A stretch of 64,000 nucleotides of DNA, taken from Nocardioides sp. Root122. GTDB lineage: Bacteria; Actinomycetota; Actinomycetes; Propionibacteriales; Nocardioidaceae. Below, one piece after another: positions 1 through 15,352 of this stretch. Every line of letters begins with the position of its first letter. Position 1 is the first letter of the stretch. The position numbers and the translations under genes were made by a program. The notes below the pieces were generated by a model. That model was not told the DNA's origin and searched no databases. It saw nothing but the letters and a program-made list of their open reading frames with translations. The DNA is taken from assembly GCF_001425025.1 (NCBI RefSeq), contig NZ_LMDE01000009.1:341479-405478 (forward strand). Direction: 5' to 3'.

Positions 1-251
1 CCTACAACCCGCAGGCCGGCACCCTCGACACCCGCGCCAACTTCGGGGAGACGATCAACCAGCTCCAGGCCGACCCGGCCGCGCTCCTCTGCGGCTTCGT
101 CGGCCAGGTCGAGCGCTCGGGGCAGGTCTGCGACCGGATCACCGACCTGCTGGGCCGCTCCCGGCCCGGCGCGCTCGGCAAGCCCGACCGGCTGCCGGCC
201 CAGGACGTCTTCGACCCCACCCTCGGCGGTCTCGTGGAGGTGGAGCGATGA
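1..251 (+). CDS. Mce family protein, C-terminal end (partial, MceD position)
   Basis: The frame is open from base 3 and ends at TGA 249-251, giving the last 82 residues of a protein that begins before the window. It contains CGFVGQVERSGQVC, with two cysteines that could pair, and a charged C-terminus. It overlaps the next gene (ATGA) and is followed by MceE- and MceF-type genes, so it most likely occupies the MceD position of an mce operon. Mce proteins form periplasmic tunnels that carry lipids or sterols to a YrbE/MceG ABC importer. The MCE domain itself lies outside the window, so identity rests mainly on position and the characteristic tail. Confidence 0.7.
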   Translation, partial: YNPQAGTLDTRANFGETINQLQADPAALLCGFVGQVERSGQVCDRITDLLGRSRPGALGKPDRLPAQDVFDPTLGGLVEVER

Positions 252-1690
252 AGCGCGTGAAGGTGCTCGTGCTGGGCGTGCTGGCGGCGATGTTCCTGTC
301 GGCCTGCGACTTCAGCGTCTACGGCCTACCCCTGCCCGGCGGTCCCGACGTGGGCGAGGACCCGATCACCGTCAAGGTCGAGTTCGCCGACGTCCTGGAC
401 CTCGTGCCCCAGTCGACGGTCAAGGTCAACGACGTCAGCGTCGGCAAGGTGACCGCGATCGACCTCGAGGGCTACCAGGCGCTCGTCACCCTGCAGGTAC
501 GCCGTGACGTGGAGCTGCCCGACAACGCGGTGGCCGAGCTGCGCCAGACGAGCCTGCTCGGGGAGAAGTTCGTCGAGCTGAGCGCGCCGGACCAGGGCGC
601 CAGCAGCAACCCGCTCAGCGACGGCGACACGATCCCCATCGAGCGCGCGGGTCGCAACCCCGAGGTCGAGGAGGTGCTCGGCGCGCTGAGCCTGCTGCTC
701 AACGGCGGCGGGGTCGCCCAGCTCAAGACGATCACGCAGGAGCTCAACGCGGCGCTCGAGGGTCGTGAGGACTCAGCGAGGTCCGTCCTGCGCAACCTGC
801 GCACCTTCATGGGACAGGTCGACGACAACAAGGCCGACATCGTCGACGCCATCGAGCAGCTCAACCGGCTCGCTATCGCGGCCGAGAAGCAGCTGCCGAC
901 GATCGACCGGGCGCTCGACGAGCTCCCCAGCGCCCTGGAGTCCATCGACCGCCAGCGTGACGACCTCGTCGAGATGCTCCAGTCGCTGGACCGGCTCTCG
1001 TCGGTCGCCGTCGACGTCATCGCGAGGTCGAAGGACTCCACGATCACCTCGCTGCGCCGCCTGAACCCGGTGCTCACCCAGCTCGCGGCGTCGGGCGACG
1101 ACTTCACCAACGCCTTCCACGTCTTCTTGACCTACCCCTTCGTGGACGAGGTCGTCGGCCGTGACCCTCAGGTCGCCCGCAACCTCCACATGGGCGACTA
1201 CACCAACCTCTCGATCACCCTCGACGTCGACCTGACGGGCATCCCGACCACGATCCCGACCACGTTGCCGACCGAGGCCTGCATCCCGCTGAGCGCTCTG
1301 CCGCAGGACGGGCCCCTCCCCGACACGAGCCGGCTGTGCCAGGACGCGATCGACGCCATCAACGACTGCCTCGAGGGCCTGCGCCGCGGTGACGTCACCG
1401 CCTGCCTCGGCCTCCCCGGCTCGGTCATCAGCGTCGTGTGCCAGCAGTACCCCGTGCCCGGGCTGTGCGGCGGGTCGGGCACCCCCACGGTGCCCCTGCC
1501 CACCCCGTCGCTGCCGACGGTCCCGCTCCCGACGCTCCCCACCATCACGCTGCCGGGCCTGCCCCGCCCCGGCGCGTACCCCTCGGGAGCCCCACCCGAT
1601 CGCCGGCGCGGGCCCACGGTCGGTGACCTCACCGAGCTCTACGACCCCGCGCTCGTCAGCCTCCTCGTCCCCGGGATGGTGCAGCGATGA
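248..1690 (+). CDS. MCE family lipoprotein (MceE/LprN type)
   Basis: 480 residues. A lipoprotein signal (MKRVKVLVLG..., lipobox LSAC, lipidated Cys about residue 20) is followed by the MCE domain (about 40-115, ITVKVEFADV) and a long helical coiled region (about 130-290) containing NKADIVDAIEQLNRLA. This is the usual membrane-anchored subunit of an actinobacterial Mce complex. After residue 330 there is an uncommon extension: about six cysteines in 70 residues, then a proline/leucine/threonine repeat (TVPLPT, TPSLPTVPLP). The ATG overlaps the previous stop and the TGA overlaps the next ATG (1687), so translation is probably coupled. Confidence 0.88.
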   Translation: MKRVKVLVLGVLAAMFLSACDFSVYGLPLPGGPDVGEDPITVKVEFADVLDLVPQSTVKVNDVSVGKVTAIDLEGYQALVTLQVRRDVELPDNAVAELRQTSLLGEKFVELSAPDQGASSNPLSDGDTIPIERAGRNPEVEEVLGALSLLLNGGGVAQLKTITQELNAALEGREDSARSVLRNLRTFMGQVDDNKADIVDAIEQLNRLAIAAEKQLPTIDRALDELPSALESIDRQRDDLVEMLQSLDRLSSVAVDVIARSKDSTITSLRRLNPVLTQLAASGDDFTNAFHVFLTYPFVDEVVGRDPQVARNLHMGDYTNLSITLDVDLTGIPTTIPTTLPTEACIPLSALPQDGPLPDTSRLCQDAIDAINDCLEGLRRGDVTACLGLPGSVISVVCQQYPVPGLCGGSGTPTVPLPTPSLPTVPLPTLPTITLPGLPRPGAYPSGAPPDRRRGPTVGDLTELYDPALVSLLVPGMVQR

Positions 1691-3000
1691 TCACGCGTCG
1701 GACCAAGGTCCAGCTCCTGGTGTTCGCCCTCATCACGCTGGTCGGCGTCAGCTTCGTCGGTGCGCGCTATGCCCGGCTCGACCGGGTGTTCCTCGACCAG
1801 AGCTACACCGTCGTCGCGCACTTCGCCGACTCGGGAGGCGCCTTCGCGGGCGCCGAGGTCTCCTACCGCGGCGTGCGCGTCGGCCAGGTCGAGGAGCTCC
1901 GGCTCACCCACGACGGCGTCGACCTGCTGCTCGACATCGACGACGAGTTCGACCGGATCCCGGCGGACGCGCACGCCCTCGTCGGCAACCGCTCCGCGGT
2001 GGGCGAGCAGTACGTCGAGCTGCAGCCGCAGAGCGACAAGGGCCCGTTCCTGCAGGACGAGTCCGAGATCGCCCGTGACCGCACCACCACGCCGATCCAG
2101 ACCGACACGCTCCTGACCCACCTCGACGAGACGGTGCGCAGCGTCGACCAGGAGGACCTGCGCACGGTCACCTCCGAGTTCGGCAAGGCGTTCAACGGTG
2201 CCGGCGAGGACCTCCAGACGATCCTCGACAGCAGCAACGCGTTCATCACCGCGGCCGACGAGAACTTCGGGGTCACCGTCGACCTGATCCGCGACAGCAA
2301 CACCGTGCTGAAGGGCCAGATCGCCTCCGAGGGTGCCTTCCGGCGCTTCGCCCGCGACCTCTCGACGTTCTCCACCACCGTCGCCGACCACGACAAGGAC
2401 CTGCGCCGGCTCATCGAGGACGGGTCCGTGGGCGCCAACGAGCTGCGCACCTTCCTCGAGGACAACGAGGTCGAGCTCGGCGAGCTGATCAACAACCTGG
2501 TCACCACCGGCGAGATCGTCGTCAAGCACCTCGACGGCGTGGAGCAGCTGCTCGTGCTCTACCCCTACGTCGTCGAGGGCGGCTTCACCGTCGTGTCGAA
2601 GTCGCCCGGCACCGGGCTCTACGACGCGCACTTCGGCATGGTCCTCACCACCGACCCGCCGGTGTGCCTCCAGGGCTACGAGGGCACCGACCGCCGCTCG
2701 CCGCTCGACGGCAGCAACCGACCCATGAAGGAGGACGCCGGGTGCACCGCCCCGGCGTCGAAGACGAACGCCCGCGGCGCCCAGAACATCCAGGCGCCCC
2801 GCGCGGCGACGGGGTGGGGCGACGCCGACTTCGCCTACGACCCGGCGACCGGCGCCCTGACCGCGGACCCGGCGGAGATCGACCGCCTCCTCGGCCCCCG
2901 CGTCGCCTCGCCCCGCACGCTCGGCGAGGACAGCTGGAAGTGGCTCTACCTGGAGCCGTTGCTCGGTGAGGGCGTGACGTCCGGGCGTCGCGGTCGTTGA
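1687..3000 (+). CDS. MCE family protein (MceF type)
   Basis: 437 residues. One N-terminal membrane segment (about 8-27, QLLVFALITLVGVSFVGA) anchors the protein. An MCE domain follows (about 38-115, VVAHFADSGGAFAGAEVSYRGVRVG), then a helical region and a C-terminal globular part with three cysteines. This is the usual last Mce subunit (F) of the lipid importer. It overlaps the lipoprotein gene by 4 bp and is followed 46 bp later by an Mce-associated gene. The order E-F-associated proteins matches actinobacterial mce operons; the YrbE and MceG components would lie upstream of the window. Confidence 0.88.
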   Translation: MITRRTKVQLLVFALITLVGVSFVGARYARLDRVFLDQSYTVVAHFADSGGAFAGAEVSYRGVRVGQVEELRLTHDGVDLLLDIDDEFDRIPADAHALVGNRSAVGEQYVELQPQSDKGPFLQDESEIARDRTTTPIQTDTLLTHLDETVRSVDQEDLRTVTSEFGKAFNGAGEDLQTILDSSNAFITAADENFGVTVDLIRDSNTVLKGQIASEGAFRRFARDLSTFSTTVADHDKDLRRLIEDGSVGANELRTFLEDNEVELGELINNLVTTGEIVVKHLDGVEQLLVLYPYVVEGGFTVVSKSPGTGLYDAHFGMVLTTDPPVCLQGYEGTDRRSPLDGSNRPMKEDAGCTAPASKTNARGAQNIQAPRAATGWGDADFAYDPATGALTADPAEIDRLLGPRVASPRTLGEDSWKWLYLEPLLGEGVTSGRRGR

Positions 3001-3046
3001 TGATGCAGGCTCCTTGGAGGAGGAGCCTGGTTCCGAGGGAGGGAAC

Positions 3047-3709
3047 ATGTCCGTGCTGTCCGAACGCGCCCAGCGGCGCGAGCCCGCCGAGGCCACGCCC
3101 GGCCGCACCCCGGCGCGCGCGCCGCGCTGGCGCGTGCTGCTCGCCGCGGGGCTCGCGCTCGTGGTCGCGGTCTGCGTCGCCCTGCTCGTCTGGCTGTCGG
3201 CCGGAGGTCGTGCGCCCACCGGCGGCGGCCTCGACCAGGTCGACGAGCGCGAGCAGGTGATGAGCATGACCGACCAGTTCGTCAAGCGGCTGGGCACCTA
3301 CAGCCCCGACATGGTCGACGGGTCCGGGCAGATGCCCGACTACCGCGCCCAGGTGCGCGAGGTGATCACGCCCAAGTTCGCCGCCGACTTCGACAAGGAG
3401 GTCGCCGCGGCCGAGCAGCTCGTCGCGCAGGGACGGATCACCCGCACCGCCGACGTGTTCGCCACCGCGGTGTCCTCCATCGACGACGACTCCGCGCGGG
3501 TGCTGGTCGCGGGCGCGTTCAACGACAGCTACGCCCAGGGCTCGGGCAAGAAGTCCGCGACCGTCGACCAGGAGCCACTGCCGTTCCGGTTCACCGTCGA
3601 CCTCGTGACGATCGACGGCGAGTGGCTCGTCGACGACTTCACGCCCGTCAGCAGCGGGGACACCCCCGCCGGCAGCGGGTCCGGCACGGGGGAGGGGATC
3701 ACGCCGTGA
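3047..3709 (+). CDS. Mce-associated membrane protein
   Basis: 220 residues. The start is the ATG behind GAGGGAGGG (a good ribosome site); an in-frame ATG 33 bp upstream lacks one. A cytoplasmic head rich in Arg/Ala precedes one membrane helix (about 28-50, VLLAAGLALVVAVCVALLVWL). The external domain ends in the motif typical of Mas proteins, ITIDGEWLVDDF-like (VTIDGEWLVDDFTPV). These proteins are thought to stabilise Mce complexes. Its stop overlaps the GTG of the next gene (GTGA). Confidence 0.8.
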   Translation: MSVLSERAQRREPAEATPGRTPARAPRWRVLLAAGLALVVAVCVALLVWLSAGGRAPTGGGLDQVDEREQVMSMTDQFVKRLGTYSPDMVDGSGQMPDYRAQVREVITPKFAADFDKEVAAAEQLVAQGRITRTADVFATAVSSIDDDSARVLVAGAFNDSYAQGSGKKSATVDQEPLPFRFTVDLVTIDGEWLVDDFTPVSSGDTPAGSGSGTGEGITP

Positions 3710-4494
3710 GCGACGCACCCACCTGGTACGACCTCCTCGACGTCTCGCGCGACGCCTCCGCCGACGAGGTGCGCGCTGCCTGGAAGACCCACATCGCCGA
3801 CCTCGAGCCGGGTGACCAGCGCTTCGACGCCCTCAACCGCGCGGCCAAGGTGCTGCTCGACCCCGCCGGGCGCGCGGCCTACGACGCCTCGCTGCCCGAC
3901 GACGCGGCCGAGGGCGACCACGAGCCCACGCCCCCGCCGGTCGAGGACGGCGACCGGGCGCCCGTCGCCGCGACTCGCACCGCGACCCCGGGCGACGAGC
4001 GGCCGGGTCGGGGCGTGCCCACGTGGCTGCTGGCCGGCCTCGGCGTCCTCGCCGCGGGCCTCGTCGCCGCGGTGGTGTGGATGTGGACCGCGGGCGAGCA
4101 GGGCGACGGTGCCGCGGCACGCGACGCCCAGGTGGCGGCCGAGCGAGCCGTCGTGCCGGTGCTGTCCTACGACTACGAGCACCTCGAGGCCGACCAGGAC
4201 GCCGCGACGGCGCTGATGACGGGCAGCTACAAGTCCGAGTACGACAAGCTCTTCGCCGTGCTGGAGGACAACGCGCCCCGGACCAGGACCAAGGTCACCG
4301 CCGAGGTCGTCGCGTCCGGCATCGTCCGCGCGGCCGGCGACCGGGTGCAGGTGCTGGTCTTCGTCGACCGCCCCACCACCAACAAGCTGAGCGCCGAGCC
4401 GACCGTCTACAAGGACCAGGTGACGCTGTCCATGCAGCTCGTCGACGGCCAGTGGCTGGTCGACGACCTCGTCACCTCGCCCGTGCAGGGCTAG
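3706..4494 (+). CDS. Mce-associated protein with an N-terminal degenerate J domain
   Basis: 262 residues from GTG 3706, which overlaps the previous stop. Residues about 4-62 look like a DnaJ J domain: WYDLLDVSRDASADEVRAAW at the start and LLDPAGRAAYD at the end. The HPD tripeptide needed to stimulate Hsp70 ATPase is absent; the loop reads LEPGD. After an acidic linker and one membrane helix (about 104-127) comes a Mas-type extracellular domain ending VDGQWLVDDLV, like its upstream neighbour. I infer a structural or tethering role for the J-like domain at the cytoplasmic face of the Mce machine rather than co-chaperone activity. Last gene of the operon. Confidence 0.78.
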   Translation: MSDAPTWYDLLDVSRDASADEVRAAWKTHIADLEPGDQRFDALNRAAKVLLDPAGRAAYDASLPDDAAEGDHEPTPPPVEDGDRAPVAATRTATPGDERPGRGVPTWLLAGLGVLAAGLVAAVVWMWTAGEQGDGAAARDAQVAAERAVVPVLSYDYEHLEADQDAATALMTGSYKSEYDKLFAVLEDNAPRTRTKVTAEVVASGIVRAAGDRVQVLVFVDRPTTNKLSAEPTVYKDQVTLSMQLVDGQWLVDDLVTSPVQG

Positions 4495-4523
4495 CCCGAC
4501 CGGGTGGGTTCGGCGCGTTCTGC

Positions 4524-4552
4524 TTGACCCGGGGCCCTTCGGCGTTCATAGT
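4524..4552 (+). promoter_or_regulatory. rpoB promoter P1
   Basis: TTGACC (4524-4529), 17 bp, CATAGT (4547-4552): a close match to the primary sigma consensus, about 175 bp upstream of rpoB. It leaves a long leader. Confidence 0.65.
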
Positions 4553-4599
4553 CGTGGCCAACGCGTGGCGCTCCTCCCTTCGGGAAATTGACCCCGCGT

Positions 4600-4628
4600 T
4601 TGAGGCGTGTCCACAAGTGCGCTATCGT
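4600..4628 (+). promoter_or_regulatory. rpoB promoter P2
   Basis: TTGAGG (4600-4605), 17 bp, TATCGT (4623-4628). With P1 this gives tandem promoters in the 231-bp gap before rpoB. Another TTGACC at 4588-4593 has no good -10 partner. Confidence 0.5.
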
Positions 4629-4725
4629 GGATCTTTGCGCCTGCCCTCAGATGCCCGACGCCCTCCGGACGGCTGTCGTGGTGGTCGGCTGGCGCCGATC
4701 ACTTGCTCATCTGTGAGGACACCTC

Positions 4726-8307
<3,582 letters not shown>

Positions 8308-8313
8308 GGTCGA

Positions 8314-8342
8314 GTCCCGGGCGGCCCGCCGCCGCCCGGGAC
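8314..8342 (+). promoter_or_regulatory. Perfect 12-bp hairpin between rpoB and rpoC
   Basis: GTCCCGGGCGGC (8314-8325), loop CCGCC, GCCGCCCGGGAC (8331-8342). It starts 6 bp after the rpoB stop and has no T-run, so it is more likely a partial terminator, RNA-processing or stability element than a full terminator, because rpoC follows 49 bp later. Confidence 0.6.
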
Positions 8343-8391
8343 CCCTCAGTCACCAGCCACCTGACTCAAACAGCAACCAAAGGAACACACC

Positions 8392-12237
<3,846 letters not shown>

Positions 12238-12268
12238 GCGTCTCGAAACCCATCCGCGTACGTAGCAA

Positions 12269-12308
12269 CGCCGACCCCGGTCTCCCACGAGGAGGCCGGG
12301 GTCCGGCG
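12269..12308 (+). terminator. rpoC terminator
   Basis: ACCCCGGTCTCC (12274-12285), loop CACGA, GGAGGCCGGGGT (12291-12302), one G-T pair. The stem extends to CGCCG/CGGCG across a one-base bulge and is followed by GCATTTC. It sits 31 bp after the rpoC stop. Confidence 0.75.
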
Positions 12309-12325
12309 CATTTCAGGACGAGACG

Positions 12326-12331
12326 CACACT
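12326..12331 (+). promoter_or_regulatory. Leaderless -10 (CACACT) for the DUF4232 gene
   Basis: CACACT, then 6 nt, then ATG 12338. No ribosome site precedes the start. Confidence 0.45.
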
Positions 12332-12337
12332 GGCGTC

Positions 12338-12919
12338 ATGGTCCGATCGATGTGGCACCGCACCTTCTGGTCCCTGGTGGCGTTGTGCGGCGTGCTGCTG
12401 GTCGCCTCCTTCCACGAGCACGGCGTCCAGGCCGCCCCGGCCGGCCCCGACGCGGGCACCGCCGCGAGCAGCATCGCCGCGAGCAGCAGCGAGACGTCCA
12501 GCGTCGCCGAGTGCGGCGCCGCCGACCTGCACGCCAGCTTCCGAGCGCGCGACGCGGGCGCGGGGCACCGGTTCGGCGTGAGCAGGCTGCGCAACACCAG
12601 CGACCGCACGTGCGTCGTGCAGGGGTGGGGCGGCCTGTCCTACGTCGGCGGTGGCGACGGCACCCAGGTCGGTGCCGCGGCCGACCGTGACGGTGCCCCG
12701 GGGCGCCGCGTGGTGCTCGAGCCCGGGGACCGTGCCGTGAGCGCAGTGTCGGAGACCGCGGCCGCGAACTACCCGCGCGCCCGGTGCCGGCCGGCACCGG
12801 TCGACGGCTTCCGGGTCTTCGCGCCGGACTCCACTCGCTCCGAGCTCGTCGCCCACCGCACGACCGGGTGCCGCAACCCGTCGGTGCACCTGCTCTCGCA
12901 CCGGGCGTACCGAGGCTGA
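12338..12919 (+). CDS. Secreted DUF4232 domain protein
   Basis: 193 residues. An N-terminal signal segment (about 8-30, FWSLVALCGVLLVASF) precedes a Ala/Ser linker. The DUF4232 beta-sandwich (about 55-190) opens with CGAADLHASF, contains FGVSRLRNTSDRTCVVQGWGG and closes with a CRNPSVHLLSHR segment. Four cysteines in the mature part could form disulfides. DUF4232 proteins are exported, often lipoproteins, in actinobacteria; no lipobox is evident here. Function is unknown. It is monocistronic: rpoC terminator before it, a possible operator region after it. Confidence 0.75.
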   Translation: MVRSMWHRTFWSLVALCGVLLVASFHEHGVQAAPAGPDAGTAASSIAASSSETSSVAECGAADLHASFRARDAGAGHRFGVSRLRNTSDRTCVVQGWGGLSYVGGGDGTQVGAAADRDGAPGRRVVLEPGDRAVSAVSETAAANYPRARCRPAPVDGFRVFAPDSTRSELVAHRTTGCRNPSVHLLSHRAYRG

Positions 12920-12956
12920 GCGCCGCGCGTCGCGTCCCCATGTCGAGACGCGCGCA

Positions 12957-12983
12957 ACTTTTGATTGACGAACAGTCAAAAGT
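12957..12983. promoter_or_regulatory. Inverted repeat operator candidate over a -35
   Basis: ACTTTTGA (12957-12964), 11 bp, TCAAAAGT (12976-12983): perfect arms in an otherwise GC-rich gap. TTGACG (12965-12970) lies between the arms, with TAACTT (12989-12994) 18 bp later as a possible -10. A repressor bound here would block transcription of the gene at 13049. Confidence 0.5.
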
Positions 12984-13048
12984 GCCTCTAACTTCGAACC
13001 GATGTGAGGGCGATCACGCGCCCGCGCCCGACGGAGAGGTGTTCTCGG

Positions 13049-14074
13049 ATGTGCTTCGGACATGACGGCGAGGCGGCGCTCGAGCGCTCGCTCGACCAGT
13101 TGGGCGCCAGCAGGCGCGGACTGCTGCGCGGAGCGGCGGGTGTCGCTGCCGGCGCCACCGCCCTCGGTGCGCTGGGTGCAGCCCCCGCGTCGGCGCACGG
13201 CGACAAGGCGCACGGCGGGCACGGCCACGGGCACGGGCGGACCCGGCAGGTGCCGCACGACCGGCTCAGCATCCAGCTCTACACCCTGCGCTCAGCGGCG
13301 CAGGCGCCGAGTCCGACCGCTCCGGCAGCCATCGGCTACGAGGCCATGCTGGAGGCGGTCGCCCGCTACGGCTACGAGCGGGTCGAGCTGGCCGGCCTCT
13401 ACGGCCAGACCGCGGCGAGCATGCGCGCCACGCTCGACGGGCTCGGCGTCCGCGCGTCCTCCAGCCACGACGGGATCAGCGTCGACACCGGGGCGGCGCA
13501 CACCAAGTTCCAGAACGCGGTGACGCTCGGCCAGGAGTACGTCAACGTCCCCTACCTCAACTCCGCCAGCCTCGCCGACTGGCAGCGGTGGGCCGACCAG
13601 ATGAACGCCGAGGCGGCGATCGCGAAGCGCTACGGGCTGAAGTACGGCTACCACAACCACGCGCACGAGTTCACGATCGACCTCGGCGGCGGCCTCACCC
13701 CGTGGGAGGTCTTCATGGAGCGCCTCGACCGCCGGCTCGTGCACCTCGAGGTCGACCTCTACTGGGCGTTCACCGCAGGCGTGAACACCGGGCACACGAC
13801 GGCCGAGTCGGCGCTCCAGTTCGCCAAGGACGTGGTGAACGAGGCCCCGCTGAAGGTGCGCCAGTACCACGTCAAGGACCGCACCAGCATGGGCACGGCC
13901 CCGGCGGAGGCAGACATGTGCGACCTCGGTGTCGGCGTCATCGACTTCGCCGAGCTCTTCGACAACCACCAGGTCGAGGAGTACATCGTCGAGAACGACA
14001 CCCCGGACAACGCTGCGGCGCCCCTGCTGACGGCGGCGGTGGGGCACCTCTACCTGGAGCACCTGGAGTTCTGA
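13049..14074 (+). CDS. Tat-exported sugar phosphate isomerase/epimerase-like protein
   Basis: 341 residues from ATG 13049 behind GGAGAGG; an in-frame ATG at 13004 has no ribosome site. The twin-arginine signal SRRGLLRGAAG (about residues 19-29) and a hydrophobic stretch end at ASAHG, then a histidine-rich segment. The rest is a xylose-isomerase-like TIM barrel (AP endonuclease 2 superfamily): LSIQLYTLR, YGYERVELAGLYG, YGYHNHAHEF, LEVDLYWA and YHVKDR carry the usual metal-binding His, Glu and Asp. A Tat signal suits export of a metal-loaded enzyme, perhaps acting on cell-surface or extracellular sugars. The substrate cannot be told. An AT-rich operator-like repeat lies upstream. Confidence 0.8.
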   Translation: MCFGHDGEAALERSLDQLGASRRGLLRGAAGVAAGATALGALGAAPASAHGDKAHGGHGHGHGRTRQVPHDRLSIQLYTLRSAAQAPSPTAPAAIGYEAMLEAVARYGYERVELAGLYGQTAASMRATLDGLGVRASSSHDGISVDTGAAHTKFQNAVTLGQEYVNVPYLNSASLADWQRWADQMNAEAAIAKRYGLKYGYHNHAHEFTIDLGGGLTPWEVFMERLDRRLVHLEVDLYWAFTAGVNTGHTTAESALQFAKDVVNEAPLKVRQYHVKDRTSMGTAPAEADMCDLGVGVIDFAELFDNHQVEEYIVENDTPDNAAAPLLTAAVGHLYLEHLEF

Positions 14075-14092
14075 GAAGGGGAGGGGGTCTGA

Positions 14093-14098
14093 GAGAAT
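14093..14098 (+). promoter_or_regulatory. Leaderless -10 (GAGAAT) for the reductase gene
   Basis: GAGAAT, 6 nt, GTG 14105. Confidence 0.4.
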
Positions 14099-14104
14099 CT
14101 GCCC

Positions 14105-15352
14105 GTGACGACCCCCTCCTCGCGCCCGACCTCGACCGACGTGCTCGTCGTCGGGGCCGGCCCGGCCGGCTCCGCCGCAGCGGCCTGGGCGGCGCGGGCC
14201 GGCCTCGACGTCGTGCTCGCTGACGCCGCGACCTTCCCCCGCGACAAGACCTGCGGCGACGGGCTGACGCCCCGGGCAATCGGCGAGATGAAGAAGCTCG
14301 GCCTCGAGGACTGGCTGCGGGCCCACACCGTCAACGAGGGCCTGCGCGCCCACGGCTTCGGCCAGACCCTCCTCCTGCCGTGGCCCGGTGGCTCCCTGCC
14401 CGACTGGGGCTCCGCCGTGGCTCGCACCGAGCTCGACGACCACCTGCGCACGGTGGCCATCAAGAGCGGCGCCCTCGCGATCGACGGCGCCCGCGCGGTC
14501 GGCGTACGCCGGGAGGGGGAGCGGGTCGCTGCGGTCGCGCTCAAGGACGCCGACGGCACCTATGAGATCGCCTGCCGGTGGCTCGTGGTCGCCGACGGGG
14601 TCCGCTCGCCGCTGGGCAAGCTGCTGGGTCGCGAGTGGCACCGCGACACCGTCTACGCCGTGGCGGGTCGCTCCTACGTCGACTCGGAGATGAGCGACGA
14701 CCCGTGGATCAGCTCCCACCTCGAGCTGCGCGACGAGCAGGGCGAGCTGGTCCCCGGCTACGGCTGGATCTTCCCGCTCGGCAACGGCTCGGTGAACCTC
14801 GGTGCCGGCACGCTGGCGACCAGCAAGCGGCCCACCGAGGTCGCCATCAAGCCGCTGATGCAGACCTATGCCGACACCATCGGCCCGGACTTCGGGATCT
14901 CCGGCGAGCTGCGGATGCCGACCTCGGCCCTCCTGCCGATGGGCGGTGCCGTCAGCAACGTCGCCGGGCCCAACTGGGCGCTGATCGGCGACGCCGCCGC
15001 GTGCGTCAACCCGCTCAACGGCGAAGGCATCGACTACGGGCTGGAGACCGGCCGGCTGGTCGCCGAGCACATCGCGAGCGGCACCGGCCTCGGCGAGGCG
15101 TGGCGCAGCACGCTGGTGGAGCACTACGGCGAGGCGTTCTCGATCGCGCGCCGGCTCGCCGGCATCGCCACGCAGCCCCGGGTCGTCGCCGCCCTCGGTC
15201 CGGCCGGCATGCGCTCGGACTGGCTGATGACGCTGGCCCTGCGGTGGATGGGCAACCTGGTCGACGACGCCGACCGCGACCGCGCCGCCCGCGTGTGGCG
15301 CTGGGCCGGTCGTCGCTCGATGGCCCGGGACGCCCGCCCGCCCTTCGCGTGA
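14105..15352 (+). CDS. Geranylgeranyl reductase family FAD-dependent oxidoreductase
   Basis: 415 residues from GTG 14105. The Rossmann dinucleotide motif DVLVVGAGPAGSAAA (about 12-26) binds FAD, CGDGLTPRA (about 56-64) is the family's conserved motif, and ALIGDAAACVNPLNGEGIDYG (about 297-317) is the second flavin motif. Relatives saturate isoprenoid chains; in mycobacteria MenJ reduces one bond of menaquinone. Here a menaquinone or polyprenyl-lipid role is inferred only. Its stop overlaps the GTG of an acyltransferase gene, suggesting joint action in membrane lipid metabolism. Confidence 0.85.
   Translation: MTTPSSRPTSTDVLVVGAGPAGSAAAAWAARAGLDVVLADAATFPRDKTCGDGLTPRAIGEMKKLGLEDWLRAHTVNEGLRAHGFGQTLLLPWPGGSLPDWGSAVARTELDDHLRTVAIKSGALAIDGARAVGVRREGERVAAVALKDADGTYEIACRWLVVADGVRSPLGKLLGREWHRDTVYAVAGRSYVDSEMSDDPWISSHLELRDEQGELVPGYGWIFPLGNGSVNLGAGTLATSKRPTEVAIKPLMQTYADTIGPDFGISGELRMPTSALLPMGGAVSNVAGPNWALIGDAAACVNPLNGEGIDYGLETGRLVAEHIASGTGLGEAWRSTLVEHYGEAFSIARRLAGIATQPRVVAALGPAGMRSDWLMTLALRWMGNLVDDADRDRAARVWRWAGRRSMARDARPPFA

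Noticed and set aside
4629..4725. Possible ribosomal-protein-type leader or riboswitch upstream of rpoB
   Set aside because: No convincing conserved fold could be drawn by eye between P2 and the TTG start.
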